A stretch of 64,000 nucleotides of DNA from contig NZ_CP051666.1 in assembly GCF_012848475.1 (NCBI RefSeq), positions 1,201,501 to 1,265,500 on the forward strand. Reading direction: 5' to 3'. The notes beneath the pieces were generated by a model. That model had not been told where the DNA came from and did not search any database. It saw only the letters and a list, made by a program, of their open reading frames with translations. Origin of the DNA: Marinobacterium sp. LSUCC0821 (GTDB lineage: Bacteria; Pseudomonadota; Gammaproteobacteria; Pseudomonadales; Balneatricaceae). Positions 53,350-62,810 of this stretch are shown piece by piece (position 1 is the first letter of the stretch; every line of letters begins with the position of its first letter). Position numbers and translations under genes: made by a program.

Positions 53350-53948
53350 TATGCAGTCTCCGTATCTACGCCGATAACAAGCGTGTTGTCGTCATCGTAT
53401 TTGTGAGGCGGAATCACCAAGTTAGTTGGTGCAGGAACGCCTTTGAACACACGACCAGAAAGGTCGAAACGAGAACCGTGACATGGACAGAAGAAACCAC
53501 CCAACCAATCAGCACCTAGATCTTCTGGAGCCACTTCTGGACGGTAAGATGGCGAACATCCCAAGTGAGTACAGATACCAACCATAACCATAAACTCTGG
53601 ACGCAATGAGCGTGCAGCGCTTGATGGCACGTAATCCGGCTGCTGAGGTTTCTCAGAGCTTGGATCCGCTAGGCGATCGCTAAGTTTTTCTAGATTTGCC
53701 AGCGCTTCCGCAGTACGACGTACAACCCATACAGGTTTACCACGCCACTCTACGATCATCTGCTGACCAGGCTCGAGCTTACTGATATCCGCTTTTACAG
53801 GTGCGCCAGCAGCTTTTGCTTTTGCACTCGGATTCCAGGAAGCGACGAAAGGAACGGCTACTCCGACTGTACCCACTGCACCCATTGCAGATGTGGCACC
53901 AATCAGAAGCTTACGCCGGCCTTTATTCACGCCGTCATTGCTCATCAA
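53349..53948 (-). CDS. petA: Rieske iron-sulfur subunit of the bc1 complex
   Basis: Accepts electrons from quinol. N-terminal twin-arginine signal anchor ([14 protein letters not shown], about 10-35) and the two [2Fe-2S] boxes CTHLGC (126-131) and CPCHGS (154-159), with the disulfide cysteines in place. 199 residues. The first gene of petABC; stop of petA and start of petB share one base. Confidence 0.95.
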   Translation of the reverse strand: MMSNDGVNKGRRKLLIGATSAMGAVGTVGVAVPFVASWNPSAKAKAAGAPVKADISKLEPGQQMIVEWRGKPVWVVRRTAEALANLEKLSDRLADPSSEKPQQPDYVPSSAARSLRPEFMVMVGICTHLGCSPSYRPEVAPEDLGADWLGGFFCPCHGSRFDLSGRVFKGVPAPTNLVIPPHKYDDDNTLVIGVDTETA

Positions 53949-54069
53949 CTACTCTCCCTAATATCGCCCTTCAGAGGGATCACCTCATCGAGACGGAGCG
54001 AAATGAAACAGAACTTCCGTTTACGAAGGGTCTAAATCAATACAATTTAGCCCAGGTAATTGGCGCAGA

Positions 54070-54098
54070 ATGATAAAGAAATAGCCCTATTTTTTCAA
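54070..54098 (-). promoter_or_regulatory. Predicted sigma-70 promoter of petABC
   Basis: Minus-strand TTGAAA (-35, 54093-54098), 17-base spacer, TATCAT (-10, 54070-54075). Leader of about 115 bases to petA. The rest of the gap 53949-54236 holds only the rpsI terminator. Confidence 0.6.
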
Positions 54099-54173
54099 TG
54101 TAGATAAGCTGATCTGAAGCAGCTAATAGTCTTACTTACTGTGAATTTACGATACCAATATCTCATAACGATA

Positions 54174-54211
54174 TAACAAAAAAGCCCAGACTCTTTCGAG
54201 GCTGGGCTTTC
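54174..54211 (-). terminator. Rho-independent terminator of rplM-rpsI
   Basis: AAAGCCCAG (54181-54189) pairs with CTGGGCTTT (54202-54210), with an inner CTC/GAG; T-rich sequence follows on the minus strand. 25 bases after the rpsI stop. Confidence 0.9.
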
Positions 54212-54236
54212 TTTTGCTGCAATGCAGCGAAACGGA

Positions 54237-54629
54237 TTAACGTTTCGAGAACTGTGGACGTTTACGTGCTTTACGTAGACCCACTTTCTTACGCTCAACT
54301 TCACGAGCGTCGCGAGTAACGAAACCAGCCTGACGTAGTGAAGGACGTAGAGTCTCATCGTACTCCATAAGAGCGCGAGTGATACCGTGACGAATCGCAC
54401 CAGCCTGACCGAAGCCACCGCCGCCAGTTACAGTCACGTATACATCGAACTTCTCAGCAGTTTCAGTCAACTGAAGTGGCTGCATAACGATCATACGTGC
54501 AGTTTCACGACCGAAGTACTGCTCAAGAGTACGGTTGTTAATTGAGATAGAACCAGTGCCTGGACGTAGGAATACGCGAGCAGTGGAAGTTTTGCGACGG
54601 CCAGTGCCGTAGTACTGAGTAGAAGCCAT
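54237..54629 (-). CDS. rpsI: 30S ribosomal protein S9
   Basis: 130 residues: [19 protein letters not shown] at the start, [19 protein letters not shown] in the middle, and the conserved C-terminal tail KRPQFSKR, which reaches the P-site tRNA. Co-transcribed with rplM, 14 bases apart. Confidence 0.98.
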   Translation of the reverse strand: MASTQYYGTGRRKTSTARVFLRPGTGSISINNRTLEQYFGRETARMIVMQPLQLTETAEKFDVYVTVTGGGGFGQAGAIRHGITRALMEYDETLRPSLRQAGFVTRDAREVERKKVGLRKARKRPQFSKR

Positions 54630-54643
54630 TATTCGCTTTCCCC

Positions 54644-55075
54644 TTAGATAGTCAGTTCTTTAGGCTGCTGAGCAGTGTGCGGGTGGTTAGCACCAGCGTA
54701 CACTTTCAGTTTGCCGTACATCGCGCGGCCTAGCGGGCCTTTTGGAAGCATGCCTTTAACAGCTAGCTCAATAGTGCGCTCAGGGAAAGTTTCGACCATC
54801 TTCTGGAAGTTAGCTTCCTTAAGACCGCCTGGGAAACCTGTGTGACGGTAGTACATTTTGTCGTTACGCTTGTTACCAGTTACAGCAACTTTTTCAGCGT
54901 TAACAACTACGATGTAGTCGCCAGTATCAACGTGCGGAGTGTATTCCGGCTTATGCTTGCCGCGTAGACGACGAGCGATTTCAGTTGCTAGACGACCAAG
55001 AGTTTTACCCTCTGCGTCAACAACGTACCAGTCGCGTTTTACTTCGGCTGGTTTAGCACTAACAGTGTATGACAT
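54644..55075 (-). CDS. rplM: 50S ribosomal protein L13
   Basis: 143 residues: [67 protein letters not shown]. First gene of rplM-rpsI. The gap upstream to zapE has 296 bp and holds a promoter at about 55190-55218 with a leader of about 110 bases, a place where L13 autoregulation would act. Confidence 0.98.
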   Translation of the reverse strand: MSYTVSAKPAEVKRDWYVVDAEGKTLGRLATEIARRLRGKHKPEYTPHVDTGDYIVVVNAEKVAVTGNKRNDKMYYRHTGFPGGLKEANFQKMVETFPERTIELAVKGMLPKGPLGRAMYGKLKVYAGANHPHTAQQPKELTI

Positions 55076-55189
55076 TGTCTTTTTCCTACTATAAGTCTCG
55101 AATCAAAATCGAGGATGAATTCCGACTTACCTTATAATTATTCGTTGTGTGGTAATCACAACCTTCATTCCGCAATTAGCGGAGCGCGG

Positions 55190-55218
55190 ATTATACAGGA
55201 AATTAAACGAGAAAAACC
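55190..55218 (-). promoter_or_regulatory. Predicted promoter of rplM-rpsI
   Basis: Minus-strand TATAAT (-10, 55190-55195) with an A/T-rich -35 region (GGTTTT-like, 55213-55218, weak). Just downstream, TCCGC and GCGGA (55169-55183 area) form a small hairpin at the start of the leader. The rest of 55219-55371 holds a palindrome (55291-55310) and nothing else I can identify. Confidence 0.5.
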
Positions 55219-55290
55219 AGCTTAAATTTCAATTATTCCTGGGTAAATAGAAGCGTTGCTTTCAGCTCCGGAAAGACGCCAAGAGAGTCG

Positions 55291-55310
55291 TGTCAGGCTG
55301 AAGCCAGACA
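55291..55310. repeat. Palindromic hairpin downstream of zapE, similar to 4824-4849
   Basis: On the minus strand TGTC-T-GGC, then TTCA, then GCC-T-GACA in outline, with the same T:T mismatch position as at 4824-4849. About 60 bases after the zapE stop, without a T-tract. A second, weaker relative (GGTGACAGGCCTTCAGCC) lies at 55337-55354. Confidence 0.5.
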
Positions 55311-55371
55311 CAGGGACAATGCAGATAGAACACACCGGTGACAGGCCTTCAGCCCCTCAACCGCTATAGAA

Positions 55372-56481
55372 TTACGCTCGATGCTCGCGAGCAAGGTACT
55401 CAGTCGACTGCATCTCTAGCAGACGACTCTTAGTACGCTCGATCTCAAACTCGAGACGTCCCTCGGTGTATAGATCGTAGATAGAGACCTCCGCCGAGAT
55501 GATCAACTTCACGCCACTGTCGTAAAATTCATCAACAAGGTTAATAAAACGACGAGTCGCATCATCTCGCGAGCGCCCTAGCTGCGGCACATTACTAATC
55601 AACACTGCATGGTAGAGCTTAGACAATTCAATGTAGTCGTTCTGTGAACGAGGACCTTCACACAACACAGAGAAGTCGAACCAGATCACATCTTCACACG
55701 CTTTGCGTGCGATTAGCATTCGGTTATTCACCTCGATAGCGATATTCTCTTCTAACTCTTCTAGATCAGGTGCCAAGCTATTAAAGCTGCGCTCCAACGA
55801 GAGGTCCGCCTCCGCATCTAGAGGATAGTGGTAGAGTTCAGCCTGCTCTAATGCACGAAGTCGGTAATCGATACCGCTATCAACATTAACCACTTCCGTA
55901 AAACGGTTAAGTAGCGCGATTGCGGGTAAGAAGCGAGCACGTTGCAAGCCATTCTCATATAACCCATCCGGAACAATATTCGATGTCGCCACCAAACTAA
56001 CACCACGTTTAAACAGCTCTTGAAGCAGACTTCCCAATATCATCGCATCGGTAATATCAGTAACAAAGAACTCATCGAAACAGATAACCCGTGCCTCTTT
56101 TGAGTACTTTTCAGCAATCACAGGCAATGGGTTTTTTGTTCCATCCAATGCTTTCAGTTCAGCATGGACACGCTGCATAAAACGGTGAAAGTGGGTGCGC
56201 ATTTTTCGTTCAAATGGCAGGGTGTCATAGAAGGTATCCATGAGGTAGGTCTTACCGCGACCAACACCACCCCAAAAGTAGAGACCTTTAACCGGCTCAA
56301 CCTCAGTTTTAGAGATCTTCTCTTTAAGACGGCCAAATAGGCCTGCTGATGGCTTAGACTCAACGGCTACAAGCTCATCATAGAGACGCTGCAGATGGTT
56401 TACTGCCATCTCTTGCGTTGCATCATATGAGAAGTCGTCGCGTTCCAAGTCCTTTTTGTAGCGCGCTAATGGTGTGGTCAT
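55372..56481 (-). CDS. zapE: Cell division protein ZapE (AFG1-like ATPase)
   Basis: AAA+ family ATPase that associates with the Z ring under stress. Walker A GGVGRGKT (71-78), RFMQRVHAEL, Walker B VICFDEFFVTDI and TSNIVPDGLYENGLQRARFLPAI. 369 residues, typical. It lies upstream of rplM, as in E. coli and Pseudomonas. With ftsA missing, this is one of the remaining FtsZ-associated proteins in the window. Confidence 0.94.
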   Translation of the reverse strand: MTTPLARYKKDLERDDFSYDATQEMAVNHLQRLYDELVAVESKPSAGLFGRLKEKISKTEVEPVKGLYFWGGVGRGKTYLMDTFYDTLPFERKMRTHFHRFMQRVHAELKALDGTKNPLPVIAEKYSKEARVICFDEFFVTDITDAMILGSLLQELFKRGVSLVATSNIVPDGLYENGLQRARFLPAIALLNRFTEVVNVDSGIDYRLRALEQAELYHYPLDAEADLSLERSFNSLAPDLEELEENIAIEVNNRMLIARKACEDVIWFDFSVLCEGPRSQNDYIELSKLYHAVLISNVPQLGRSRDDATRRFINLVDEFYDSGVKLIISAEVSIYDLYTEGRLEFEIERTKSRLLEMQSTEYLAREHRA

Positions 56482-56548
56482 CTGAAACTACCCTAGATTA
56501 ATCCCTCAGGAGGCGGGCACTTTACTTCTCTTAGCCAAGGATTTCAAT

Positions 56549-57262
56549 TCACCCAACGCCTACCATTATCGGCAACAGGAATGCTGTAAATAGACCAGTC
56601 AGACCCATCGCCAGACCCGCAAATGCGCCAGCAACCGCACCCACCTCGAGCGCAACAGCCGTTCCAAAGCCATGCGAGGTAAGCCCAAGGACAAATCCTC
56701 GAGTCGCTTGGTCTTCAATTTTTAGATATTTCAAAACAACCGGCACCATCATAGATCCGCTCACACCAGTCACTAAAACCAATGCAGCAGAGAGCGACGG
56801 CAGCCCGCCAATTTTTTCAGCGATACCCAAAGCGATGGGTGAAGTCACAGATTTAGGCGCTACCGACATCATGGTCTCAAAGCGCGCACCAAGCAGCCAA
56901 GCTATCGTCACGGCCGATATTGAGGCCACTACCGCCCCAGTTGCACAGGAGAAGAGAATCGGAATCCAACGACGCTTAATCTCATCAAAGTGCTCATACA
57001 TGGGAATTGCCAACGCCACGGTCGCAGGCCCAAGTAGAAAGTGAATAAACTGAGCACCCGAAAAGTATGTCTCATACTCAGTATCAGTGATCAGTAGCAG
57101 TGAAATAAGCACAACCATACTCAACATCACAGGATGCAAGACAGCAGCTCTATTTAAGCGCTGATAGATAGCATTACTGATTGTAAACACTGCCAGAGTT
57201 ACAACAATCCAAAGCAGTGGACGGGCCGCAAAATAGACCCAAAAGTCAGTTGTCATTAACAT
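56549..57262 (-). CDS. lrgB: LrgB/CidB family membrane protein
   Basis: Six to seven membrane helices and the family block SVTSPIALGIAEKIGG, plus VTGVSGSMMVPVVLKYL and HGFGTAVALEVGAVAGAFAGLAMGL. 237 residues. Paired with the LrgA-like protein; such pairs are described as regulators of murein hydrolase export or as pyruvate/glycolate-type transporters. The start may be the ATG at 57262 or 57256; both have an AGG upstream. Confidence 0.9.
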   Translation of the reverse strand: MLMTTDFWVYFAARPLLWIVVTLAVFTISNAIYQRLNRAAVLHPVMLSMVVLISLLLITDTEYETYFSGAQFIHFLLGPATVALAIPMYEHFDEIKRRWIPILFSCATGAVVASISAVTIAWLLGARFETMMSVAPKSVTSPIALGIAEKIGGLPSLSAALVLVTGVSGSMMVPVVLKYLKIEDQATRGFVLGLTSHGFGTAVALEVGAVAGAFAGLAMGLTGLFTAFLLPIMVGVG

Positions 57263-57308
57263 ACCTAAACCCTCTATGCCCTCTACACGTTCAACTTACC
57301 TGAGACTC

Positions 57309-57653
57309 TTAACGCTTTACCGCTCTCATTAACCAACGAAACATCAATGCAGTCACTACTGCCGCTAGCAAGGTACTGAAGATTAAAGCCAGTAAAATGA
57401 TCCACCACTCCTTTGCTAGAAGATCAAAGTGCAGCACCAGCCCCACTCCTGCAGGTACAAACAACAGTGAAAGGTTAGTTAATAACCCACTAGAGACATT
57501 TCGAACTGAATCAGGAATACGCCCAATTAGAAGCAATCCAATCAACAGAAACACCAATCCAAGTACTGGCCCAGGTAGAGGAAGACCGAGCAACACAACA
57601 ATCAACTCTCCTATCAACTGGCAGCCTAAAATAATTAGAAAACCCAGAATCAT
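57309..57653 (-). CDS. lrgA: LrgA/CidA family holin-like membrane protein
   Basis: 114 residues, four hydrophobic segments, with ILGFLIILGCQLIGELIV and LPLPGPVLGLVFLLIGLL of the LrgA family. I choose the ATG at 57653 because GGGGGA lies 4-5 bases upstream; the frame is open 12 bases further. Position upstream of lrgB on the same strand (46-bp gap) shows an operon. Pyruvate-related transport would fit the adjacent aceEF genes, but this is only context. Confidence 0.88.
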   Translation of the reverse strand: MILGFLIILGCQLIGELIVVLLGLPLPGPVLGLVFLLIGLLLIGRIPDSVRNVSSGLLTNLSLLFVPAGVGLVLHFDLLAKEWWIILLALIFSTLLAAVVTALMFRWLMRAVKR

Positions 57654-57773
57654 CACATCCCCCATTAAACTGTATAAAAATGACTTTAATAACTAACAAC
57701 CTAAATATCAGCCTAACACAAAGGTTAAATCCAAATTGTGAAATGCATTTCGCATTACGAATCTTTAAGGCAA

Positions 57774-57808
57774 TAAAAAACCCCGCTCGCTTTCGCAATA
57801 CGGGGTTC
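57774..57808 (-). terminator. Rho-independent terminator of aceEF
   Basis: AACCCCG (57779-57785) pairs with CGGGGTT (57801-57807) around a loop with a GCGAAAGC mini-stem; six T follow on the minus strand. 19 bases after the aceF stop. Confidence 0.88.
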
Positions 57809-57825
57809 TTAGTTCTAACAAATAG

Positions 57826-59766
57826 TTAGAGTAGAAGACGGCGAATGTCTGATAGAAGACCATTCAGCTCAGTCAGGAATCGACCCGCATCACCACCATT
57901 GATAGCACGGTGGTCGTACGACAAGCAGAGTGGAAGCATCAAGCGAGGCTCAAACTCTTTACCATTCCAACGAGGTTGAATATCCGCTTTAGAGACACCC
58001 AAAATAGCGACTTCAGGAGCATTAACGATTGGTGTAAAGCCTTTACCACCGATACCACCAAGACTTGAGATTGTAAAACACGCACCCTGCATCTCATTTG
58101 GTTTCAGCTTGCGATCCTTAGCCTTACCTGCCAACTCGTTTGCCTCATTAGAGATCTCATAAACGCTCTTCTTATCAGCATCTTTGATAACAGGCACCAT
58201 CAGACCATTAGGCGTATCAACTGCAATACCGATATTCACATATTTCTTGAAGACAATATGCTCACCATCCGCATCAAGTGACGCATTAAACTTCTGGTGA
58301 CGCGTTAAACAGATCGCCGCAGCTTTGATGAGGAATGGAAGCGGAGTGAGCTTAACGCCCTGCTTCGCTGCTTCATCTTTCATCTCTTTGCGGAATGCTT
58401 CAAGTTCAGTGATATCAGCATCATCAAATTGAGTAACGTGCGGAATGTTGAGCCAGCAACGAGACATATTGTCACGAGTAACCTTATCAATCTTGCTGAG
58501 CTTAACCTTCTCGATTTCACCAAACTTGCTGAAATCAACAGCAGGAATAGCTGGGATACCGCTACCACCTGTTACCGCACCAGAAGGTGCAGACTCAAGT
58601 TTCTGCAACGCACCCTTAACGTAGTTCTGCACATCCTGCTTGATGATACGACCCTTACGACCCGTACCTGGAACCTTAGCAAGATCAACACCAAACTCAC
58701 GCGCGATAGCACGCACAGCCGGGCCTGCATGAGCTGATTTGTTGCGCTGATCCAACGCAACCAGATCCGCCACAGGGGCTGCCGCCTTAGCAGGAGCTGC
58801 TGCAGGTGCAGTAGGTGCAGCTGCCGCAGTAGCAGCCGCAACAGGTGCTGAAGCAGTAGCTGGAGCAGAACCTACAACTTCCAACTCAATAAGAAGATCG
58901 CCCTCATTCACCTTATCCCCCTCTTTAATGAGAAGAGATTTAATGACGCCACCCTTAGGTGCAGGCACTTCCATTGATGCTTTATCAGTCTCAAGAGCAA
59001 TCAGACCATCGCCTTCTGCTATGGTATCACCCACTTTCACCATCACCTCAATGACATCAACATCCGTTGCGCCACTTAGGTCTGGAATAAGAACTTTCTC
59101 AACACCACCCGCTACAACAGGCGCTGCTGGTGCTGCACTAGCAGCAGGTGCAGATTCAGCTACCGGCGCAGCCGCATCCGCATCCGCAGCAGAACCCGCA
59201 ACTTCTAGTTCAAGCAACAGATCACCCTCATTCACCTTATCTCCCTCTTTTATAGAGATCGATTTGATGACGCCAGTCGCTGATGAAGGAACCTCCATTG
59301 AGGCCTTATCAGTCTCTAGCGTAATGAGGCTATCGCCTTCTGATACGCTATCGCCAACCTTAACAAGCACTTCAATGACATCGACATCTGAAGCACCACT
59401 TAGGTCAGGAATAAGAACAGTTTCAATACCGCCAGACACTGCAGGGGCAGCAGCGACCTCAGTAACAACTGGCGCTGTTTCAGCGGCAGCAGGCGCAGCC
59501 GCTTCAGCAGGTGCTGGTGCAGCCGCATCGCTAGAGGTGATCTCCATTAGAAGATCACCTTCGTTAACAGTATCACCCTCTTTAATAGCAAAAGAGACGA
59601 TAGTTCCACTGTACGGAGAAGGCACTTCCATAGAAGCCTTATCCGTTTCCAGTGTAATGAGGCTATCGCCCTCAGCTACGGTGTCACCAACTTTAACCAG
59701 CACCTCAATAACATCAACATCTGATGCACCGCTTAGGTCTGGGATCGTTACAGTAATTGTGCTCAC
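57826..59766 (-). CDS. aceF: Dihydrolipoyllysine acetyltransferase E2 of pyruvate dehydrogenase, three lipoyl domains
   Basis: E2 core of the pyruvate dehydrogenase complex. Three lipoyl domains with modified lysines K43, K154 and K262 in the motif TDKASMEVP, joined by Ala/Pro-rich linkers; then a peripheral subunit-binding domain (about 343-378, GPAVRAIAREFGVDLAKVPG) and the catalytic domain with the active-site histidine in SYDHRAINGGDAGRF near 620. 646 residues. The three lipoyl segments are also near repeats at DNA level. It follows aceE by 40 bp. No lpd (E3) gene follows, so E3 is encoded elsewhere. Confidence 0.96.
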   Translation of the reverse strand: MSTITVTIPDLSGASDVDVIEVLVKVGDTVAEGDSLITLETDKASMEVPSPYSGTIVSFAIKEGDTVNEGDLLMEITSSDAAAPAPAEAAAPAAAETAPVVTEVAAAPAVSGGIETVLIPDLSGASDVDVIEVLVKVGDSVSEGDSLITLETDKASMEVPSSATGVIKSISIKEGDKVNEGDLLLELEVAGSAADADAAAPVAESAPAASAAPAAPVVAGGVEKVLIPDLSGATDVDVIEVMVKVGDTIAEGDGLIALETDKASMEVPAPKGGVIKSLLIKEGDKVNEGDLLIELEVVGSAPATASAPVAAATAAAAPTAPAAAPAKAAAPVADLVALDQRNKSAHAGPAVRAIAREFGVDLAKVPGTGRKGRIIKQDVQNYVKGALQKLESAPSGAVTGGSGIPAIPAVDFSKFGEIEKVKLSKIDKVTRDNMSRCWLNIPHVTQFDDADITELEAFRKEMKDEAAKQGVKLTPLPFLIKAAAICLTRHQKFNASLDADGEHIVFKKYVNIGIAVDTPNGLMVPVIKDADKKSVYEISNEANELAGKAKDRKLKPNEMQGACFTISSLGGIGGKGFTPIVNAPEVAILGVSKADIQPRWNGKEFEPRLMLPLCLSYDHRAINGGDAGRFLTELNGLLSDIRRLLL

Positions 59767-59805
59767 GATTATCTCCTTACGAATCCTTCCGAGTTCTCAA
59801 CCTGA

Positions 59806-62463
59806 TTAGACAGTCCAAGGTGCTGGAGCATCTGGGTTGATGTTGAACTTCTGAATCGCATTCGCAACAACCGAAGCCTCTACTTTGCCCTCTTCTTGAA
59901 GGGCTTTAAGAGCTGCAACTGCAACGTAGTAACGGTTCACCTCAAAGAAACTACGAAGTTTTGCACGTGTATCTGAACGACCAAAGCCATCAGTACCCAA
60001 AACCTTATAGTTACGTGGAATGTAAGCACGTAGCTGCTCAGCATACATGCGCATGTAGTCCGTAGAAGCAATTACTGGACCTTCATGGCCTTTCAACTGC
60101 TGCTGCAGGAAGCTTTCACGTGGTTCTGCTTCAGGGTGAAGCATGTTCCAACGAGCAACCGCCATAGCATCACGTGTCAATTCGTTGATTGATGTTGTGC
60201 TCCAAATATCAGCTTCAACACCAAACTCTTCACGCAGTATTTCTGCACCAGCAATAACTTCATTCAGGATTGAGCCACAACCAAACAGCTGAACGCGTTT
60301 GTCAGACTTCTTACCTTCTTGGAACAGGTACATACCCTTAACGATACCCTCTTCAGCACCTACAGGCATTTCTGGGTGCTGGTAGTTTTCGTTAAGCGTT
60401 GTAACGTAGTAGAACATGTTCTCTTGATCCTGGTACATGCGACGCATACCGTCCTGTATGATCACTGCAACTTCATAACCAAAGGTTGGGTCATAAGAGA
60501 TACAGTTAGGGATCATTTGAGCCATCAGATGGCTATGACCATCCTGGTGCTGCAGACCTTCACCGTTCAGTGTGGTACGGCCAGATGTTGCACCAATCAA
60601 GAAACCACGTGCCTGTGAGTCACCCGCAGCCCAAGTTAGGTCCATAACGCGCTGGAAGCCGAACATTGAGTAGAAGATGTAGAACGGCACCATGGTGCAG
60701 TTAGAGTTAGAGTAGGCAGTTGCACAAGCCAACCATGCAGAGAATGCACCTGACTCGTTAATACCCTCTTCAAGGATCTGACCTGATTTACTCTCTTTGT
60801 AGAACATGATCTGATCGTGATCGTGCGGTACGTACTTCTGACCTTCAGAGGTGTAGATACCCAACTGACGGAACATACCCTCCATACCGAAGGTACGTGC
60901 TTCATCAGGCACGATAGGAACAATACGCTCACCCACATTCTTGTCTTTAACAAGCGCACTCAACACACGGTTAAGTGACATCTGAGTTGAAAGCGAACGC
61001 TCGCCGCTTGATTTAAGCTGACCTGCAAATGCTTCAAGAGCAGGCACTTCAAGTTTTTCAAACTCAGTACGGCGTACTGGGTAGAAACCACCAAGACGTT
61101 TACGTGCATCAAGCATGTACTTCATCTCTGGCGAATCAGGAGCCGGACGGTAGTATGGAAGCTCTTTAAGCTGATCATCAGCAACAGGAAGATTGAAGCG
61201 ATCACGGAAATCTTTAAGATCTTCTAGCGCCACCTTCTTCATAGAGTGGGTGTCGTTTTTCGCTTCGCCAGACTTACCAGTACCGTAACCTTTAACGGTC
61301 TGAGCAAGAATGACAGTAGGCTGACCTTTATGTTCAACAGCCGCTTTGTATGCTGCATATACTTTGTATGGGTCGTGGCCACCACGGTTAAGGTTCATGA
61401 TGTCCTGATCAGACATATCCTTAACCATTTCAAGAAGCTCTGGGTATTTACCGAAGAAGTGTTCACGAGTATAAGCACCGCCGTTGGCCTTCATATTCTG
61501 AAGTTCACCATCGACGACCTCATCCATGCGCTTCTGAAGAAGACCATGAGTGTCACGCTCAAATAGTGGATCCCAATGACGGCCCCATAGACACTTGATT
61601 ACGTTCCAACCCGCACCACGGAATACAGACTCAAGTTCCTGAACAATCTTACCGTTACCACGAACAGGGCCATCGAGGCGCTGTAGGTTACAGTTAACAA
61701 CGAAGATAAGGTTCTCAAGACCTTCACGGCCTGCAAGAGAGATAGCACCTAGTGACTCTGGCTCGTCACACTCGCCATCACCCAGGAATGCCCAAACTTT
61801 ACGATCACCACGCTTAACAAGATCGCGTGCCGATAGGTAGCGCATTACGTGCGCCTGGTAGATAGCCTGAATAGGACCAAGACCCATAGATACAGTTGGG
61901 AACTGCCAGAAATCGGGCATCAACCAAGGGTGTGGGTAAGAAGATAGACCATTACCATCCACTTCACGACGGAAGTTATCTAGCTGCTCTTCAGTTAAAC
62001 GACCCTCAAGGTAGGCACGCGCATAAATACCTGGCGCAATGTGGCCTTGGAAGAAGACCATGTCAGCATCCTGCTCGCCTTCATTACCACGGAAGAAGTG
62101 GTTGAAACCGATATCGTAAAGCGTTGCAGATGATGAGAAAGAGGAGATGTGACCGCCCAATGCATCTTCATTGTCATTGGCACGCATAACCATCGCCATA
62201 GCATTCCAACGAATGAATGAACGCAGACGACGCTCCATAAAGAGATCGCCAGGAAGTGGCGCTTCATCTTTAGGTGAAATAGTGTTGCGGTATGGGGTAG
62301 TCAGTTCAGAACAGTTCTGCACACCTAACTCAGCCGCTTTAGCGCCAAGTTTTTTTAGAAGATAAGCAGCGCGTTCGCCACCCTCTTCACGTGCAACTGA
62401 TTCAAGTGCCTGTAACCACTCATCCGTTTCAATTGGATCGATATCTTCAATGATGTCGTTCAC
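59806..62463 (-). CDS. aceE: Pyruvate dehydrogenase E1 component (homodimeric)
   Basis: Thiamine diphosphate-dependent decarboxylation of pyruvate and transfer to E2. The TPP motif is GDGECDEPES ending in NLIFVVNCN (about 228-265), HGLLQKRMDEVVDG and GKSGEAKNDTHSMKKV follow. 885 residues. Start is GTG at 62463 with AGGGAGA about 8 bases upstream; the ATG in between is out of frame. It belongs to the long E1 type of gammaproteobacteria, not the alpha/beta type. No pdhR gene or PdhR-type site is obvious upstream. Confidence 0.96.
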   Translation of the reverse strand: MNDIIEDIDPIETDEWLQALESVAREEGGERAAYLLKKLGAKAAELGVQNCSELTTPYRNTISPKDEAPLPGDLFMERRLRSFIRWNAMAMVMRANDNEDALGGHISSFSSSATLYDIGFNHFFRGNEGEQDADMVFFQGHIAPGIYARAYLEGRLTEEQLDNFRREVDGNGLSSYPHPWLMPDFWQFPTVSMGLGPIQAIYQAHVMRYLSARDLVKRGDRKVWAFLGDGECDEPESLGAISLAGREGLENLIFVVNCNLQRLDGPVRGNGKIVQELESVFRGAGWNVIKCLWGRHWDPLFERDTHGLLQKRMDEVVDGELQNMKANGGAYTREHFFGKYPELLEMVKDMSDQDIMNLNRGGHDPYKVYAAYKAAVEHKGQPTVILAQTVKGYGTGKSGEAKNDTHSMKKVALEDLKDFRDRFNLPVADDQLKELPYYRPAPDSPEMKYMLDARKRLGGFYPVRRTEFEKLEVPALEAFAGQLKSSGERSLSTQMSLNRVLSALVKDKNVGERIVPIVPDEARTFGMEGMFRQLGIYTSEGQKYVPHDHDQIMFYKESKSGQILEEGINESGAFSAWLACATAYSNSNCTMVPFYIFYSMFGFQRVMDLTWAAGDSQARGFLIGATSGRTTLNGEGLQHQDGHSHLMAQMIPNCISYDPTFGYEVAVIIQDGMRRMYQDQENMFYYVTTLNENYQHPEMPVGAEEGIVKGMYLFQEGKKSDKRVQLFGCGSILNEVIAGAEILREEFGVEADIWSTTSINELTRDAMAVARWNMLHPEAEPRESFLQQQLKGHEGPVIASTDYMRMYAEQLRAYIPRNYKVLGTDGFGRSDTRAKLRSFFEVNRYYVAVAALKALQEEGKVEASVVANAIQKFNINPDAPAPWTV

Positions 62464-62798
62464 GTCATCTCTCCCTATGTGCTCACCGGATCCGTCGGTG
62501 CCTAATCGTATGGAATTAAATTTGAGCTCTTCAATCGCCTTATGGGCAGAGAGCTTTCTACTACTTAAGTAGCTACACTACACAGACGCACCAATATAGT
62601 CCACAAATATTACACATTTATACGACAACAGTAGCACTATTACGACATTCGTGTAGTTTGACTACGGAATAGTGAAAGTTTTTACGCACATGCAAAAAGA
62701 ATAAGCGTTGAAAACTAACTTAATTTTTCGTTATATGAAAAACCAAAGCTTTAAAGGCCACCCCGCTTCTCGTATGCTTACCCCATAAATCCATTTCC
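62464..62798. other. Intergenic region between aceE and the AEC transporter
   Basis: This 335-bp gap must carry the aceE promoter (minus) and the promoter of the transporter gene (plus). Apart from the plus-strand promoter at 62708-62736 I see only AT-rich sequence and a small palindrome ACTTAAGT near 62572. I find no repeat element or gene here. Confidence 0.6.
62708..62736 (+). promoter_or_regulatory. Predicted sigma-70 promoter of the AEC transporter gene
   Basis: TTGAAA (62708-62713), 17-base spacer, TTATAT (62731-62736). It stands 75 bp before the likely ATG. Confidence 0.5.
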
Positions 62799-62810
62799 TT
62801 GGCCAACCTC

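Noticed and set aside
58928-59766. Threefold DNA repeat at the 5' part of aceF considered as a repeat element or assembly error
   Set aside because: It encodes three lipoyl domains with different linkers, normal for this protein in gammaproteobacteria.
62464-62798. PdhR operator upstream of aceE
   Set aside because: No ATTGGT-N3-ACCAAT-like palindrome is visible; the half-like TATTGGTG sequence has no partner.
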